The notes under the pieces were generated by a model. It made no database searches. It worked only from the letters and a program-made list of their open reading frames with translations, and was not told where the DNA came from. Both the position numbers and the translations under genes were made by a program. A stretch of 64,000 nucleotides of DNA from Abelmoschus esculentus (Eukaryota > Streptophyta > Magnoliopsida > Malvales > Malvaceae), in assembly GCA_035048815.1 (NCBI GenBank), contig JAUCBN010000005.1:19060517-19124516 (forward strand), in the 5' to 3' direction. Of the stretch, positions 25,212 to 38,387 are shown piece by piece; position 1 is the stretch's first letter; every line of letters begins with the position of its first letter.

Positions 25212-26985
25212 TCAGGCTGCTCCACCTGGCTGATTCGAGAGCTGAACCTCTGCTGGCTTTTTACCTTCTTGACTGTTGTCCTTCCCATTGAAGTAAAAGT
25301 ATGCATATAGACCCAGCTGCATAAACCCAAAGACTGCTCCAAGACCATTCGAGAACTGCAATCATGCAGATTGTTCACAATACTTTCATTATCATTATTT
25401 CTATTTGATTTAATATTATTTCAGTCTTAACATTTTACCAAGATGAAGGCGTCAACTGGAAGGAAACCATAAATGGTCCAGCAGACACCATTACTGAATC
25501 CAGCCACTGAAAGCCAAAAGGGCATGTATTCCACACTCTTTGTTTTGAGAACTTTTCTCTGTTAATGCAAATGGTAGTAAACAAGATTGTTAATATAAAA
25601 CAATGAAGAGTGAATTTCTTGAAGGAAGAACAATGGGGTTGGAGGAGATTTACCCAGATGGCAAGAGGTGAGGCGTACATAAGAATGTTGAAAAAATCAG
25701 ATGCAATTCCAACGAAAAGAGTCCTGTGGCTGCCGTTCAAGGCAAACATGGCTATCAGAACAACGACTGCTGCCAAAGCAGCTTCACCCAGGAGGACATA
25801 ACCTACAATTTGCTGAAAATTTGTACACCATTTGTTCAAACATAAGTTGCCATTACAATCACGGAGAAATCAATATTAATATCAATTCTAAATCAAGTAG
25901 AATAAGATCAGCTAGACCGTTAAACATAGCAACAGAAGCGAAAACACATCATCCATAACCCTACCAAATATTGATGCCTACGTTCGATCTAACATGTGTT
26001 CTCATCCTGAAACTCTACCAAACATTGATGCTTACGTTCAATCTTTATAAATGCATAGGGTCATGAATTTTGACAAGATAAAAATAGAGTTATGGCAAAT
26101 GGGTAAGGACATCACAAGGTGTTTGATATAACTACCGAGAGAATGGTTCGTATATACATACCCTTTTCTTCCGATCATTTGCATAAATGACGTACACGGT
26201 TAGGTAGAACAACTCAATGACAAGGCCGATGGCGTTGATAGTCAACACTAAGAGGTTGTCTTTCTTAACAATGGGAAGACCATAGAAACACCAAAGAATA
26301 CAGTTCATCACTGTGCACAAGTATGGGATTGGTTGAAATTCTTCTACTGTCTTTTTCTTATAGATTCGAAAGAACGTCGGTCTGTTTTAATATATTCACA
26401 AAAACAAACAACTGTGAGAGGTAACCTTAAATTCAAAAGATAAAAATCATGGAGAGAGTGAAAATTACACTGGAGAAAGGAAGAGGCAAAAGGAAATAAC
26501 ATTCCCTGCAAAAGAAATAGATATAAGTAACTAAATTAAATACTCAACAAAATAAATATAAACCGTGGAAAACAGCAAGGAAATCTCTAGATTCTCTACA
26601 CTAGTCTTCAATCTACATAGATTTATCACTTGACGTAAAAACTTAAACCTCAAGAAAAAGTAAAAAGAAAGGGAAAACGAAATCTTAATCGATCAAAACT
26701 AAAAGAAACGAAATCTTTAGTGAATAAATATAAATATTTTAGTAAAAAGAAAGAAATAGAAGTGTAATTACTTCTAGTTCGATTGAAAGCAAAAAGAAAC
26801 GAAAAGCCAGTAGAAAAACACCGATCTACACTGAGAATAACTTCTAAACCTCATTCAAAATAAAAAACGCATCCTCCGACCTCTAATCACGATCAAAATC
26901 AACCAAAAACCACACAAAACTCGAAAACTAAAAAAGAGAAGCATCAATTACCGATAATGCCGACGATATTGCGAGCAAGTCCCAT
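25212..26985 (-). CDS. SWEET sugar transporter, probably clade II (SWEET5/8-like)
   Basis: Six exons on the minus strand encode 237 residues: 26952-26985, 26469-26505, 26162-26381, 25654-25812, 25439-25558 and 25212-25355. Six exons and this length are normal for SWEETs, seven-helix uniporters built from two MtN3/saliva triple-helix repeats joined by a linker helix. Visible landmarks: GNVISFCLFLSPVPTF in helix 1, TVEEFQPIPY, the MNCILWCFYGLP and TINAIGLVIELFY segments of repeat 1, then SDFFNILMYASPLAIW, VLKTKSVEYMPFWLS and the FSNGLGAVFGFMQL segment of repeat 2. The short tail ends AEVQLSNQPGGAA. Wording such as VIELFY and KTKSVEYMPF is closest, from memory, to clade II members such as Arabidopsis SWEET8. 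Substrate (hexoses are typical of the clade) is inferred. Confidence 0.92.
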
Positions 26986-27000
26986 CTGAAAACGTTAAGG

Positions 27001-27900
27001 CGAGTAGCGAGCGAGAGGAGACAACACAAACAAGATCCGAAATTCCTCAGGATGAAGATTGAAGTCTGCCAGTGCAAATTGATTTCATATAAAGCGCGAG
27101 AGATGTAGATTTTTAGTTGGAGTCGAAATCCTTGGAGATAAGATTTTTCCTTTTTAAACTAAAATTCTTCTTTTCAAACACCTGATTTTAATTATCCACT
27201 AATCCAGTAATCCTAATTAGACTTCTTTTTGTTGTTAATCTGTTCCTTGCTTAAGATCTCTTGTGCATGCAGAATGCATGGCGTCGTGGCCTTGCATAAT
27301 TGGGGACAGTGAGACGCGGCGTTTAAATCGTTTCAGTGTTTGTTGTTGGAGGGTATTAAATTGGTCTTGGAGTTGTACGATATTACAGGCATTGCCATTA
27401 TCTGAAGTCCTAAAACATTGTAAGTACTATTATTTAAGTACTATTATTATTATTATTGCGGAAATCCATCGAGTCGTTACTTGTAATACAATGACCGTAA
27501 GCGATAGGATCAAAAGTGTTGTTTTACTTTTATTTTGACTTAAATTAAAATTAATTTAATTTAAATTCTATTATTATATAAATCATATCTTACATATATT
27601 ATAATAAGATACTTGCTTATATAGATAATCTTATTCAATAAAAAAATTATTAGATAAACTTTGTTTATCACGTCAACCGTGGTCCAATCAATTAAATTTA
27701 TTTATTTGAGTTTTTTCAAGGCGAATTATATTATATCAATCAAATTTTATAAAATTTCGTTATTGATTATATACATATATGTTAATTTTTTATAAAAATA
27801 TATAAAATATTAAATATATAAAAAATCAGTGTTAAAAATTTTATAATTTTTATAAAAATTTTAGTTATACCTCTTTTTTTTATATTTTGGGTGTGTTTAG
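27001..27900. other. SWEET promoter and intergenic DNA
   Basis: Leader and promoter of the minus-strand SWEET gene, then AT-rich DNA. A reading frame at 27263-27538 has no recognisable motif and is not called. A short (TTA)n run lies near 27440. Confidence 0.4.
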
Positions 27901-28535
27901 TAAAGGTGCTTATCGAGCGGGTCGATCGTGAGTTGGGCATTGTCTGACTCATACTCGTTAAAAAATTTGTTGTTCAACTTGACTCGTTGCTAGTTAAGCT
28001 AATTAAAATTATGTTTGACTCGTGCTCGTTAAAATATTTTATTGATCGACTCAACTCGTTGCTCGTTAAGCTCAATTTGTTTCTCGTTAAACTCTTTAAA
28101 AAACTTATCTTATTTTTTAACTAATAGTAAAATTTAATAATACCATATGATGCTTAATATTGAGTTAAATTAACAAATTTAACCAAAAATATCAAAAGAA
28201 TGTCTAAAAACATTTTTAAAGTCTAAATTCAAAAGTAATCTTCCATAAATACATCAAATTAGCGTATTAAAATTAAAGTAAGAATTTACACATTAATAAT
28301 TATTACTTAAATTTATTTTTTAATGAAATTATTTTAAAATAATTATTAAAAAATATTTTAAAAAATTAACGAGTTGCTCGCGAACTTATCGAGTCAAGTT
28401 AGATTTTGCTCGATTCAACTCGTTAAGGTATAAAATCGAGTTCGAACCAAATTAATTCAATCCGGACATTTATTAAGTTTTGACCGAATTAAGATCGAAC
28501 AACTCACGAGCTGCTAAACTCGTTAAGCACACCTA
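27901..28535. mobile_element. Probable hAT-like MITE upstream of the ascorbate peroxidase gene
   Basis: The left end (AAAGGTGCTTATCGAGC...CGTGAGTTG) pairs imperfectly with the reverse complement of the right end (TTAGGTGTGCTTAACGAG...CTCGTGAGTTG). The interior repeats CTCGTT and ACTCGTT phrases on both arms, a style common in plant hAT MITEs. No clean target duplication was found, so ends are approximate. It stops about 215 bp before the start codon at 28749. Confidence 0.5.
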
Positions 28536-28748
28536 ACACCAGCGTTAAAACAAACAAACAAACAAGTTTTGAAAAGAGAAATTTGGATTTGGGAGGCGTT
28601 GCTATTGGTCCAAAATAACGACTTATCCAAAACAACTGGAGGCGGTTAGCGGGGTGGCAAATGACAGAGCCACTAACACAGGCCACAGCTGAGCTGTAAC
28701 TTAAAAGCTCCGAACAATCTCCTCAACCACCGCAGCTGCCGTCAGCCA

Positions 28749-31700
28749 ATGGCTTCGTCTCTACGCACCGCCGCCTCTTCTCCAATCTTAGCATCTTCCT
28801 CCTCCGAAGTTCGACTTTGTCTCCATCTCTCCTCCTCTTCTTCTCCTTCGCGCATTACTTTCTCTTCCTCTTTTAAACCTTTCTATTTCTCTCCCCTGTC
28901 TCTTCGTTTCTCTCGCCACCAGGTTAATTCTTCCTTTCACATTTCCTTTTTCTCCTTTTTTATATTAATACTGCTACTTTTTTTTTTTTAATTAGTTTTG
29001 TTAATATTGATAAATTATTAGAGGAGATCTGCAGTTAATGTGTCAAGTAGCGGAGGATTCAACTCAGTACCCAGTCCGAAATGTGTAGCTTCGAATCCTG
29101 ATCAGTTGAAGAGTGCTAGAGAAGATATCAAACAACTTCTCAAGTCCAAGTTCTGCCATCCTATTCTGGTATTATCCCCTCTTCAATTTCTTCATTTTTT
29201 GTTTTTCTAATAAATTGAGTTTTTAGCATAGAAGAACAATATCCTGGTTTATTTTGAGCAAATTAACTACTTAATTTAACAGTTTAGGCAGGGCATTAAG
29301 GGTGTGATTAGTAGAATCAGAAAGTAGAAAGAGAAAGATAATTAAAACGGTGAACAAGATTGTGCCATAAGAATATATTATTTTTCATTCTAATGCATAA
29401 AAATTAATCATTTCAAATTGGAATGATAAGAAGAGTATAAGTGAGAGAGATGTGAGTTGGTGCATAGACATACAAGATTATTGACCATTTTTCAAAATCT
29501 TAATTGACAAAGAGGATAATGCTAAGCTATTATAATTTTATTATCTCCCCTTATTTTTCTTTCCAGTTTTCTGTAATTACGTTCACATATTCCCACATTT
29601 GGCTTTTCTCTTCCTTCAGTTTTCCATCTTCCCCAATTTTCTTTTCATCTTGCCTAGCGAAGCCTAGTAAAAATATAATTTTACTTAGTTCAGTTAAGAA
29701 AAAAAAAGTGTATTTTTAAAGTGTAATTTGATTTTATACATACCAGATTCGCCTAGGATGGCATGATGCTGGTACCTACAATAAGAACATTGAGGAATGG
29801 CCACAAAGGGGTGGAGCAAATGGAAGTCTTAGGTTTGAAGTTGAGCTAAAACATGCTGCCAATGCTGGTAACATATTCCTTTCTACTTTTAACATGTAAT
29901 TAGCTTAGTGGGTAATTGGGAGCACCGTTGTCTCATAAGCTTGCATTTCAGGCCTTGTGAATGCATTGAGTCTTATTCAGCCTATCAAGGATAAATACTC
30001 TGGTGTAACTTATGCTGATCTGTTCCAGTTGGCTAGTGCTACAGCTATTGAGGTCTTGCTTGCTATTCTTCTTCAATAATATATTTGCATTTTATACATT
30101 ATGTAGTTTTTGTACTCAGAATCAAATTGAAATTCAGGAGGCTGGAGGACCCAAAATTCCCATGAAATATGGAAGGGTGGATGTCTCTGGTCCTACTGAG
30201 TGTCCTGAGGAGGGCAGGCTACCTGGTAACTGAACCATATATTATTGCATGATTTTTTCTTGGCTAAGTAAACTGTGGAAGACCATGGTGTGTTGGATTT
30301 CCTAAATTAAGAAATGTAGATAGAAACTTGAGGCACTTAATCCAGTGTAGGGGTGGGCTACTAAACTTGCTTGAATGGTTGGACAATTAATCCATCTAAT
30401 TCTGGATTTCTTGGTGGGTCATTGAATTGTTGTGAATTGTGTCATGATTAATACAATTTTTTTTTATCCGACAAAACTAAAAAATAAAGGATACCACTAG
30501 GCGTTCTATAATCTAAAACATATAGCAAGTACCTGAAAAAATATCAATTCATTGTAGATTAATAAGAGTATTGGGAGCTTTAGGAATTTTGAAAGTAATA
30601 AGCCTCTAAGTTTACCACTTCCAATGTTTTGAAGCTCTAAAGTATGAAGTGAATTTTCAGCTGCTCTTCATTTAGATGACTATCATTGGCAGACTTCATA
30701 CTTCTAGGTTGTTTAGGGATTTAGGCTTTAGAACTATTATAATATACCCTAGTCATTTGGCTTGCTTTTGCCTCGTTTCCTCATAGGTATCGATATATTC
30801 ACTTATGCTTATGTCTAGAGACCACCCACATTTATAGCATTTCTCTGTTGCTTAGATGCTGGACCACCTTCGCCTGCTGAACATCTACGAGATGTTTTCT
30901 ATCGAATGGGATTAAATGACAAGGTAAACCTGATTGTAGAATATCCTTGACAATTGTCTTTATCATGGAAAAGTGATATTAATCATCTGACCAATTGATA
31001 TGTAGGAAATTGTTGCATTATCTGGTGCACACACACTTGGGAGGTCCCGACCAGAACGTAGCAGATGGGGTAAACCAGAAACCAAGTATACGGTAATTAA
31101 GCTCCTGATTTGATTAATAGGGAAAATCTGTTTGTCTTGTTATGTTCAGTTGGTTATTTTTCATATGACATATCCAATTCTTGATTGAGGCTAGAGAGTT
31201 TGGAGCAAATGTTTAGCATTATAGCCTGTTATACTTACCGTAGAATTTAGCTAATTATTGTTCCTCAGAGAAGTTGACCTTCAATCCTGGATGCATTTGG
31301 CATCGATAGTATAAATATCCGGACGATTATCTCCAAATTTTTTCTAAGATATGAACTTTAACTAGGAACTGCTTACCTGGCCTGTCAACCTTTGGAAGTT
31401 CTTGATGCCAAACCTGTCGAGAGATGTGATCAATGACAAACACAAAAAGTCAATATTTGATCAGAAAAGAAATTACGAGAAGGAAACACTAACCCCTTTC
31501 TTTTAGGCCCAAGTTATTTGGTCTCCATTGGACCTGTATTAGGCTAGTGTGACCAATATAAGAAACTACTACTTAAACTATCTTGGTTGTTGTGTGGGCT
31601 TTTTTATCCAAGTTATTTGGTTCTTTCATGATAGACTGGATTTGAGGCAATAGGAAGAACTGCCTGGTTGTCACACCATAGCTTTGTCAGTGATTGAGGC

Positions 31701-34700
31701 ACCAAACCAACTTCAATTAGAAGATGATGTATCCATATAATTTTACATGTGGACTGTGCCATAGATCTATATTCCGTTTCTGCGTTGGACAAAACACGAC
31801 ATTTTGCTTCTTTTCCATGACACTAGGTTCCCACTAACAGAGGCATAACACCCAATAGTAGATCTCTTATCAACTTTGGATACAACCCATCTACATATTC
31901 AAAGCATTCTATACGAGCATGTCCATGATTGCAATATAAAATACATTTAAGTAACATAGAGTTCATTCTTTCCAATGTTTAACTATGGGAGCAAACATGA
32001 TCTGGCTAACCGAGATTACTGCAAATACAATCAAATAATTTAGTTTCATAACTATGCCCCTGCATCTCTCAGGATCTTTAAAAGGAATATCCCCGTCTTT
32101 CTTAAGATGTTCATTAGGAATCATTGGAGTACTACAATTTACTGTCAATTTTCCAGCCTTTGCAAGTAAATTGAGAACATACTTTCTTTGAGATAGATAT
32201 ATTATCTTCTTGCTCGTCATTACTTTCTAAAAGTATTTCAACTGACCCACATCTTCACTTGAAACTGAGTGTGCAAGAAAGACTTCAGAGATGTAATTTC
32301 AGCTTCATAATCTCCTGTGATAACAATATCATCAACCTATACCATCAGGAAAATAATACCAGTCATTGATTGTTTATAACATCTTGCATGCTAAATCATA
32401 TGGCTAGCATCACTGTTCGCTCCTATTTTAAGTACCTTTAAAATTTAACCAGAACTTTTTGTCTGCCTTCCACTGACAACATTCTAGAGGTGAGCTAGGA
32501 GAAAGAAATTTGAAGTTATTTCAAAGCTGATCATGTCAATGAATCCTCAGAAGAATAAAAAAAATCCCGTGGTTATGCGTGCTTCAAACAAAATGATTTG
32601 GTTTCCTGACCCAGCACATATAGTTGTCCCACTTTACTTCGGGATGTTGCCTTAAGATGTGAAATGTGAGCTTGAAACTGTAGGAAATTAAAGAATTATT
32701 TCAAGATCTGTTTTTTTAATATCATTCATATTTCAAATTCGTTGTCTTCTTAAATACAATTTACTTTTTAGTGTTTTTATTCATGTTTTCTTCAATTTTA
32801 GTAAGCAAAATTGTACGTGGTTGCTGAGGTTGCCAGTTGTATTATATGTTAATGTCTTTAATATTCCTAGAATTTTATGTTTCCTCTTGTGGAACATAAA
32901 TTCCGGTGGTTCTAGCAGTTATAGGTATACCATTAACAGCAATTAAGGATTTAAACTGGTTTCCCCTCTTGAATAACAGAAAGATGGGCCAGGAGAACCC
33001 GGAGGACAGTCTTGGACAGTGCAATGGTTGAAGTTTGACAATTCATACTTCAAGGTTTGAAATTGAAATCAGTATCTCTTCTTAGTAAGAAGACATGAAA
33101 AAGCGTCAGACTCACTTTTATCCATACAGGACATTAAAGCGAAAACAGACGAAGATCTGCTTGTATTGCCAACCGATGCTGTTCTTTTTGAAGATCCTTC
33201 TTTCAAGGTAAATATACCAAGAGTTTCATTTAAGCCAGTAATAAAATATAACTCAAGTTTTTTCTTAAACAATACTCATATTCGTAGGTATATGCTGAGA
33301 AATATGCTGCAGATCAAGAGGCATTCTTCAAGGATTATGCAGAGGCACATGCCAAACTTAGCAACCTTGGGGCCAAATTTGATCCTCCAGAGGTTTGTTT
33401 GTGATGGATAGTTGCATGCCACTTTTATGAATAATAAAAGTTTAATTATTAAAAACTGCTAGGCTTTTGTTACCATTAACCCCACCTTTTCATTTATCAA
33501 AATGAGATTATACTTTGACATTTGGGGAACATCTGCATGAATACAATTGCTTGTTGAAAATTTCTCACACAAGTTATTCAAGAGGATTAGGTTCCAAGAA
33601 CTTGACTCTTTTCTGAAGGGATCATCATATCTTAGCATAAACCAAAGGAACAATGATAGGGTCTTTTCTATTTAAATTGTATGATATTTAAATATTGCAT
33701 GTAACTCGTTTTTATGGTACTAATGACTACAAATTTTATGCTAAGATATCAAGTTGCTTCTCTAAGTTTGTGATATATGTTTATGATTAGATAGATATGT
33801 AGACATACTTATACAAGCATCTTTTAGGTTTCTTTTATATAAACTTAAAGAATGATTGGTGTTTTTAAGTTAGATTACAAGAATTAATGCTAAATATTTT
33901 CTTTAATACTCCGTTCAGGAACTCGGATTTTAGAATTTGGTTTTGGATTTTATTTTCTGTGTACATGATAAGAACAAAATGTACACAATAGTTAATAATC
34001 AATACAATATATAGTCAAAAAGTAAAAAAATATGGATTTATCAAATCCAAATTTATATTAGTGATTTCAAAATCACTATAAAACAAGACACCTAATAAAT
34101 CCATGGATTTGGGAAATAATGACGAATGTTGCATTTTTAAACAATTTCTTTTACACAGTTTACACTACCTTAAGGATTTTAATACTGATTTGCTACATTT
34201 GTTTATCAGGGCGTTGTGTTAGATGCTACTCCCATTCAAGCTGCCCCAGAGAAGTTTGTAGCTGCCAAGTACTCAACAGGAAAGGTTGTAACATCAAATA
34301 CCTTATTTGGATATTTTCTTTGAAGTAATTATATCTTATATTCATATCTAACACATTTGGGTATGGATACGAGGAAATGATAGATAGTCTAGGAGGCTCT
34401 CTATATGCATGAAAATCTTGAGATTTTTTTTAAAAAAATACCTACATCAAACATTTTACCTATGTCTAAAAGAAGAAATTATATTGTGGGTCATTTCCGC
34501 GACGTCATCTATAGGACTAGCCAATGAATCAAAAATGAGATGGAAAAATTATTGAAATGGATACATTTAATTGGTTGGTCCTATAGATAATGTGACAAAA
34601 ACGACTCGTGATATAATTTCTTTTTCAATGGTCAATCCTCAATCCAAATACCATAACTATTTTACTTATAGCTAGTGATTTCCAAAAGTCATTATACCAT

Positions 34701-35060
34701 TTTGCATGTAGGGAATCTCTCCTGAAGGAATACATTTCTAGAATTCATCATCTATTTCAACACTCGCATCAGATTGCAAAACTGTTCATCTTTGTTTGTT
34801 TTCTATGATTTAATGCAGGGTTTTTTATTATATATTTTTTAAAACTTGTTTTTGGAGGAGCCTGGCTTCTGATAAATGACTTGAATGAATATTTTGGCTG
34901 ACAGAGAGATCTATCAGATTCTATGAAGCAAAAGATTCGAGCAGAATATGAATCCTTTGGTGGAAGCCCAGATAAGGCTCTACCAACCAACTATTTTCTA
35001 AACATCATTATTCTTATTGGTGCTTTGGCCATTTTGACATCTCTTCTTGGTAATTTTTGA
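28749..35060 (+). CDS. Chloroplast thylakoid-bound L-ascorbate peroxidase
   Basis: Twelve exons encode 424 residues: 28749-28922, 29022-29168, 29747-29867, 29952-30052, 30138-30225, 30856-30923, 31006-31092, 32980-33054, 33130-33207, 33288-33392, 34210-34284 and 34905-35060. It reduces H2O2 to water with ascorbate in the chloroplast. A Ser-rich transit peptide (about 1-75) precedes the class I peroxidase domain with distal IRLGWHD (R109, W112, H113) and proximal LSGAHTLGRSRPE (H242), then SWTVQWLKFDNSYF. The chloroplast-specific insert with AEKYAADQEAFFKDYA is present. The last exon adds YFLNIIILIGALAILTSLLG (about 403-422), a membrane anchor, defining the thylakoid form. A usual RSGWGKP reads RSRWGKP here. 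Intron 7 is enlarged by a Copia relic. Reading into intron 11 would give a soluble form. Confidence 0.95.
31620..32350 (-). mobile_element. Copia retrotransposon relic (RT to RNase H) inside intron 7 of the APX gene
   Basis: On the minus strand the order is VDDIVITGD (the reverse transcriptase YVDD block) near 32340, SQRKYVLNLLAKAGKL near 32190, CSTPMIPNEHL, then WIHHLLIEVGLVPQSLTKLWCDNQ (RNase H region) near 31690. This is the usual pol order of Ty1/Copia elements. Frameshifts and stops interrupt it, and no LTRs were recognised in the intron. It is antisense to the host gene and accounts for part of the 1887-bp intron (31093-32979). Confidence 0.88.
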
Positions 35061-36810
35061 TTAGTAACTTATGTCTCAACTCTCATTGTGCTCTTTGGGT
35101 TAATAGTTCTGCATTTGAATGAAATTGGTTTGTGATGTAACCAATGATCTCCCCCTCAGGAAAAAGAAACCAAATAGACTATGTTATGATGAGTCCTTTT
35201 CGGGGATTGTTGGTGTTTTGAATTTTATTTCGTTCATGATATAAATATAAACATGTCGCATTAAAATTTCAAAAAAATGTATCATACTTGTTAATTAACA
35301 TGTAGTGTCCTATTTTTTGCGAGAAAAAATATATTATTACATGCTCCGTTAATTTTTTTTAATCTATTTAGAAAAAATATATATATAGTAACTTTCATCT
35401 ATATCCGTACATACAAAAGTTATAGTGACTTTCATCTTTAGAGTATTAAGTTATTTAATGTCATGTATATCGTAATACCTTTTTTTTCATGTAATCAAGT
35501 TAGTACTCTGCTAAAATGTTTTGGGTATTGTGTCATGTATATCGTATTAGAGCTTTTACATTTATTTAAATGTCTTTGGTTTGTACTTAAGTTGGCTTTG
35601 GTGTTTTTGTTTTAAAAGTTATTTTAACAAAAAAAAAATATATATATTCATATTTTAAATTATGGGTCATTTTTGTTGATTTAATTTAATAGTTTAGATT
35701 TGTTGGAATCATGAGATCTTTTAAATTAGATTTAAGGTGTTATAATCTTATTTATCAAAGATTTGCACGTAAAAACACTAGTCATTTAACTATAGTTTTG
35801 ATGACTAACATTTTTTTAGAGTTTAAAATCTAGTCACTTAATTAATTTTTTGTTATAAACAAGTCACTATATCTTTAAAATTAAAGCATAAAATGATCTA
35901 ATATCAATCTTGGATTCCAAAAAGTATACATTATATCAACTAGTTCGTACTTCAGAAATAGTACAATAAAATTGATTTTTATATATAAAATTTTGACACT
36001 ACACCCTTTTCATACATCTTTCAATTATTTATCACAATTCATGCTATTGTCTATCATCTCGATAATAAAAAAATATGATAGGTTAACAGATATAATTACT
36101 TCACTACTAAATAATTAATAGACAAATAAAACACATTATTTTATTAATAAAATTTTTAAAACATAACTAAATTTATTAAATGGTTTAGATTTTAAACTAA
36201 ATTAATCTCAAAATTATTTGCTCATATACAGTTACTTAAGTACTGTAACTGTTAGCTCTCGATATATAGTCAAAAGTTTGAGTAACCTTATGATTCTTGT
36301 CACCATAACATATTGTAATTACCTTGTTACTTACCGTACAATTGGATTAACAGAAAAATGACAACGATAATATTTGGATAATCTAAATAAAAATTTATGG
36401 TAGTCAATAGATAATCAATGCATACCCTTAAACTTTATTAATGGACCGAATACCAACTAAAATTTGGTCAATTGGGGGCTGCTTTGGTTAGAAACAAATG
36501 ATTCCTTTAAGTTAAAGTCACATGGTATTAATTATATATTAATTTCATGAAAGAAATAATTATGTATTAAAATGAGAAAAAATTAGGAACACGAATAATT
36601 AATTATATATTTTTATTATAATAGTTACTTTAGAAAATTAAAAACAATTACACACAAACATATGAATTATTTTTAGACTTAATAATGATGTTCTGTAGGT
36701 ATAATTTTTTTACACATATATTTATTTATATCCGTAATATAAAATATAAATAATTAATTTTAAACATCAAAATAATAAATCTTGAATCATAAATTAAAAA
36801 TTGTCTAAAT
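35061..36810. other. 3' flank of the APX gene and AT-rich intergenic DNA
   Basis: Includes the probable 3' UTR (to about 35280). The rest is AT-rich with no recognisable gene or element ends. Confidence 0.4.
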
Positions 36811-36819
36811 TCAAGATTC

Positions 36820-36920
36820 ATTGATTGACGCAGTGGTTAAAGATGTTCATCTTGTCCCATATTGTATGAGTTTGAATCCCGTATAGAAAAAAGTTATAAT
36901 CTCTATCTAATAAAAAATTA
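36820..36920 (+). repeat. tRNA-derived SINE-like fragment
   Basis: GACGCAGTGGTTAAAG resembles a Pol III A box and GAGTTTGAATCCC a B box about 35 bp downstream, the spacing found in tRNA-derived SINE heads. No tRNA cloverleaf is formed. The remainder fades into AT-rich sequence. Confidence 0.45.
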
Positions 36921-37399
36921 TTTAAATTTATAAATCTTACGTCATAAATTAAATCTGTTTGCAAAAAATAAATTCTTTATTATTTTTTATTGTTAGTGCA
37001 TGAAATATTTTTTATTAATAAAAATTTTATAATAGTTATTTAAATTCTTTTATTTTTTAACTTGGGAAGTATTTAAAAAAACACAATAAATCAAATAAAA
37101 ATACTATATTACAAATTGGTGTGTTTACTGTGGACCAAATCTTGAGAAATCAATTTGACATTGATATATCACCAAGGATGAAGAAGGATACGTTCCTTTT
37201 GAAATGAGAATGCTTTAAATGGTACGGAATACAAATGGTATATTATCAGTTATATACTATCAATTTATGAATCGAATTTATAATATTTTACGAGATATTA
37301 TAAGTTCGCACTAATAAAGTTGTTTTTGAGATTTTAGAGGTTTAAGGATAAATTTTAAAAATAAATTACTGATAAAAAATTAAAAAAAATAAATTTTAA

Positions 37400-37560
37400 A
37401 ACTAGATCATAATAATAAGTATTAGAGAATTCGAGTTTATAAAAAAACATTTATCTGTTGAAAAAAATATAACTATAATAACAAGTATTAAGATAAAACT
37501 GGATCCCTATTAAAAATACTAAAAATAATTAAATTTTAAGAGTAAGTCCTTAGTTTAAAA
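37400..37560. repeat. Relic of the AT-rich tandem array also seen at 9520-10060
   Basis: Phrases 'ataataataagtattag', 'ataataacaagtattaag' and 'aaaataattaaattttaagagtaagtcc' match the units of the larger array. Confidence 0.5.
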
Positions 37561-38385
37561 ATATATTAATGATTGGTTGTAGATTGTTGAGAAGTCGTCT
37601 ATGCACTAACAGAATCTTTTATTTTCAATGGAATTAATTATTTTGCATATATAATAAAATATATTTAATGAAAAAAATAGAATAATTTACGATGGTAAAG
37701 CTTGAAACCAACCTCCAAATTGTATATTTTAAAAATATATATGTAATATTATTTTAAATATTATCGATAAAAAATAAAAATTCTACGAAGCGGATATATT
37801 CAAGGGTTCAAATTAATTTAAAATTTAAAGTTTAAAGGATTTAAGATTTAAGGTTTATATTTAGATTTTAATTTAAAATTTTAGAGTTAAAATTTAAAAT
37901 CTAACTTAAAAATAAATATTTATATAGTATTTTACACCGTTAATATATTAAATATCCGTCCAATATATATTATTTTAAAAAATAATAGAAAAGTGTACAG
38001 TAGCAAATGGCTTACCTAAGGCCCATGAAAATCTTCGCTGTCCCCTCAATAATAGCAGCCCAGTTTTATGGTGCACCGACAATACTGCATGTGAACGGGT
38101 TTTACAAACGAAATTTATTTTATTCAAATAAATATATTTTTAGGTAATTTTTATATTAATTTGATCGGTGATTAAATCGAATTAAAAATAAATAAATAAT
38201 TTTTATATCTTAATTATTAGTTAAACTATAATTTATTTGAAATTCTTAAACAGATCGAATAAAATTTGATTAATTCAATTGATTTTTAAATAATTAAACT
38301 TTGTAATAACTTTTAGGGTTTGTGTTTTCTTTAGTTATATTATATTAATTCAATATTTTTTATTTAGGTTAAGAATTGTTGATTG
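37561..38385. other. AT-rich intergenic DNA
   Basis: A short less AT-rich patch (38000-38100) encodes nothing recognisable. No gene seen. Confidence 0.4.
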
Positions 38386-38387
38386 GG

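Noticed and set aside
25610..25958. Plus-strand frames over the SWEET gene
   Set aside because: Antisense to SWEET exon 4, whose conserved helices explain the open frame.
27263..27538. 91-codon frame on the plus strand upstream of the MITE
   Set aside because: No recognisable motif, no plausible promoter and low-complexity middle; could be chance.
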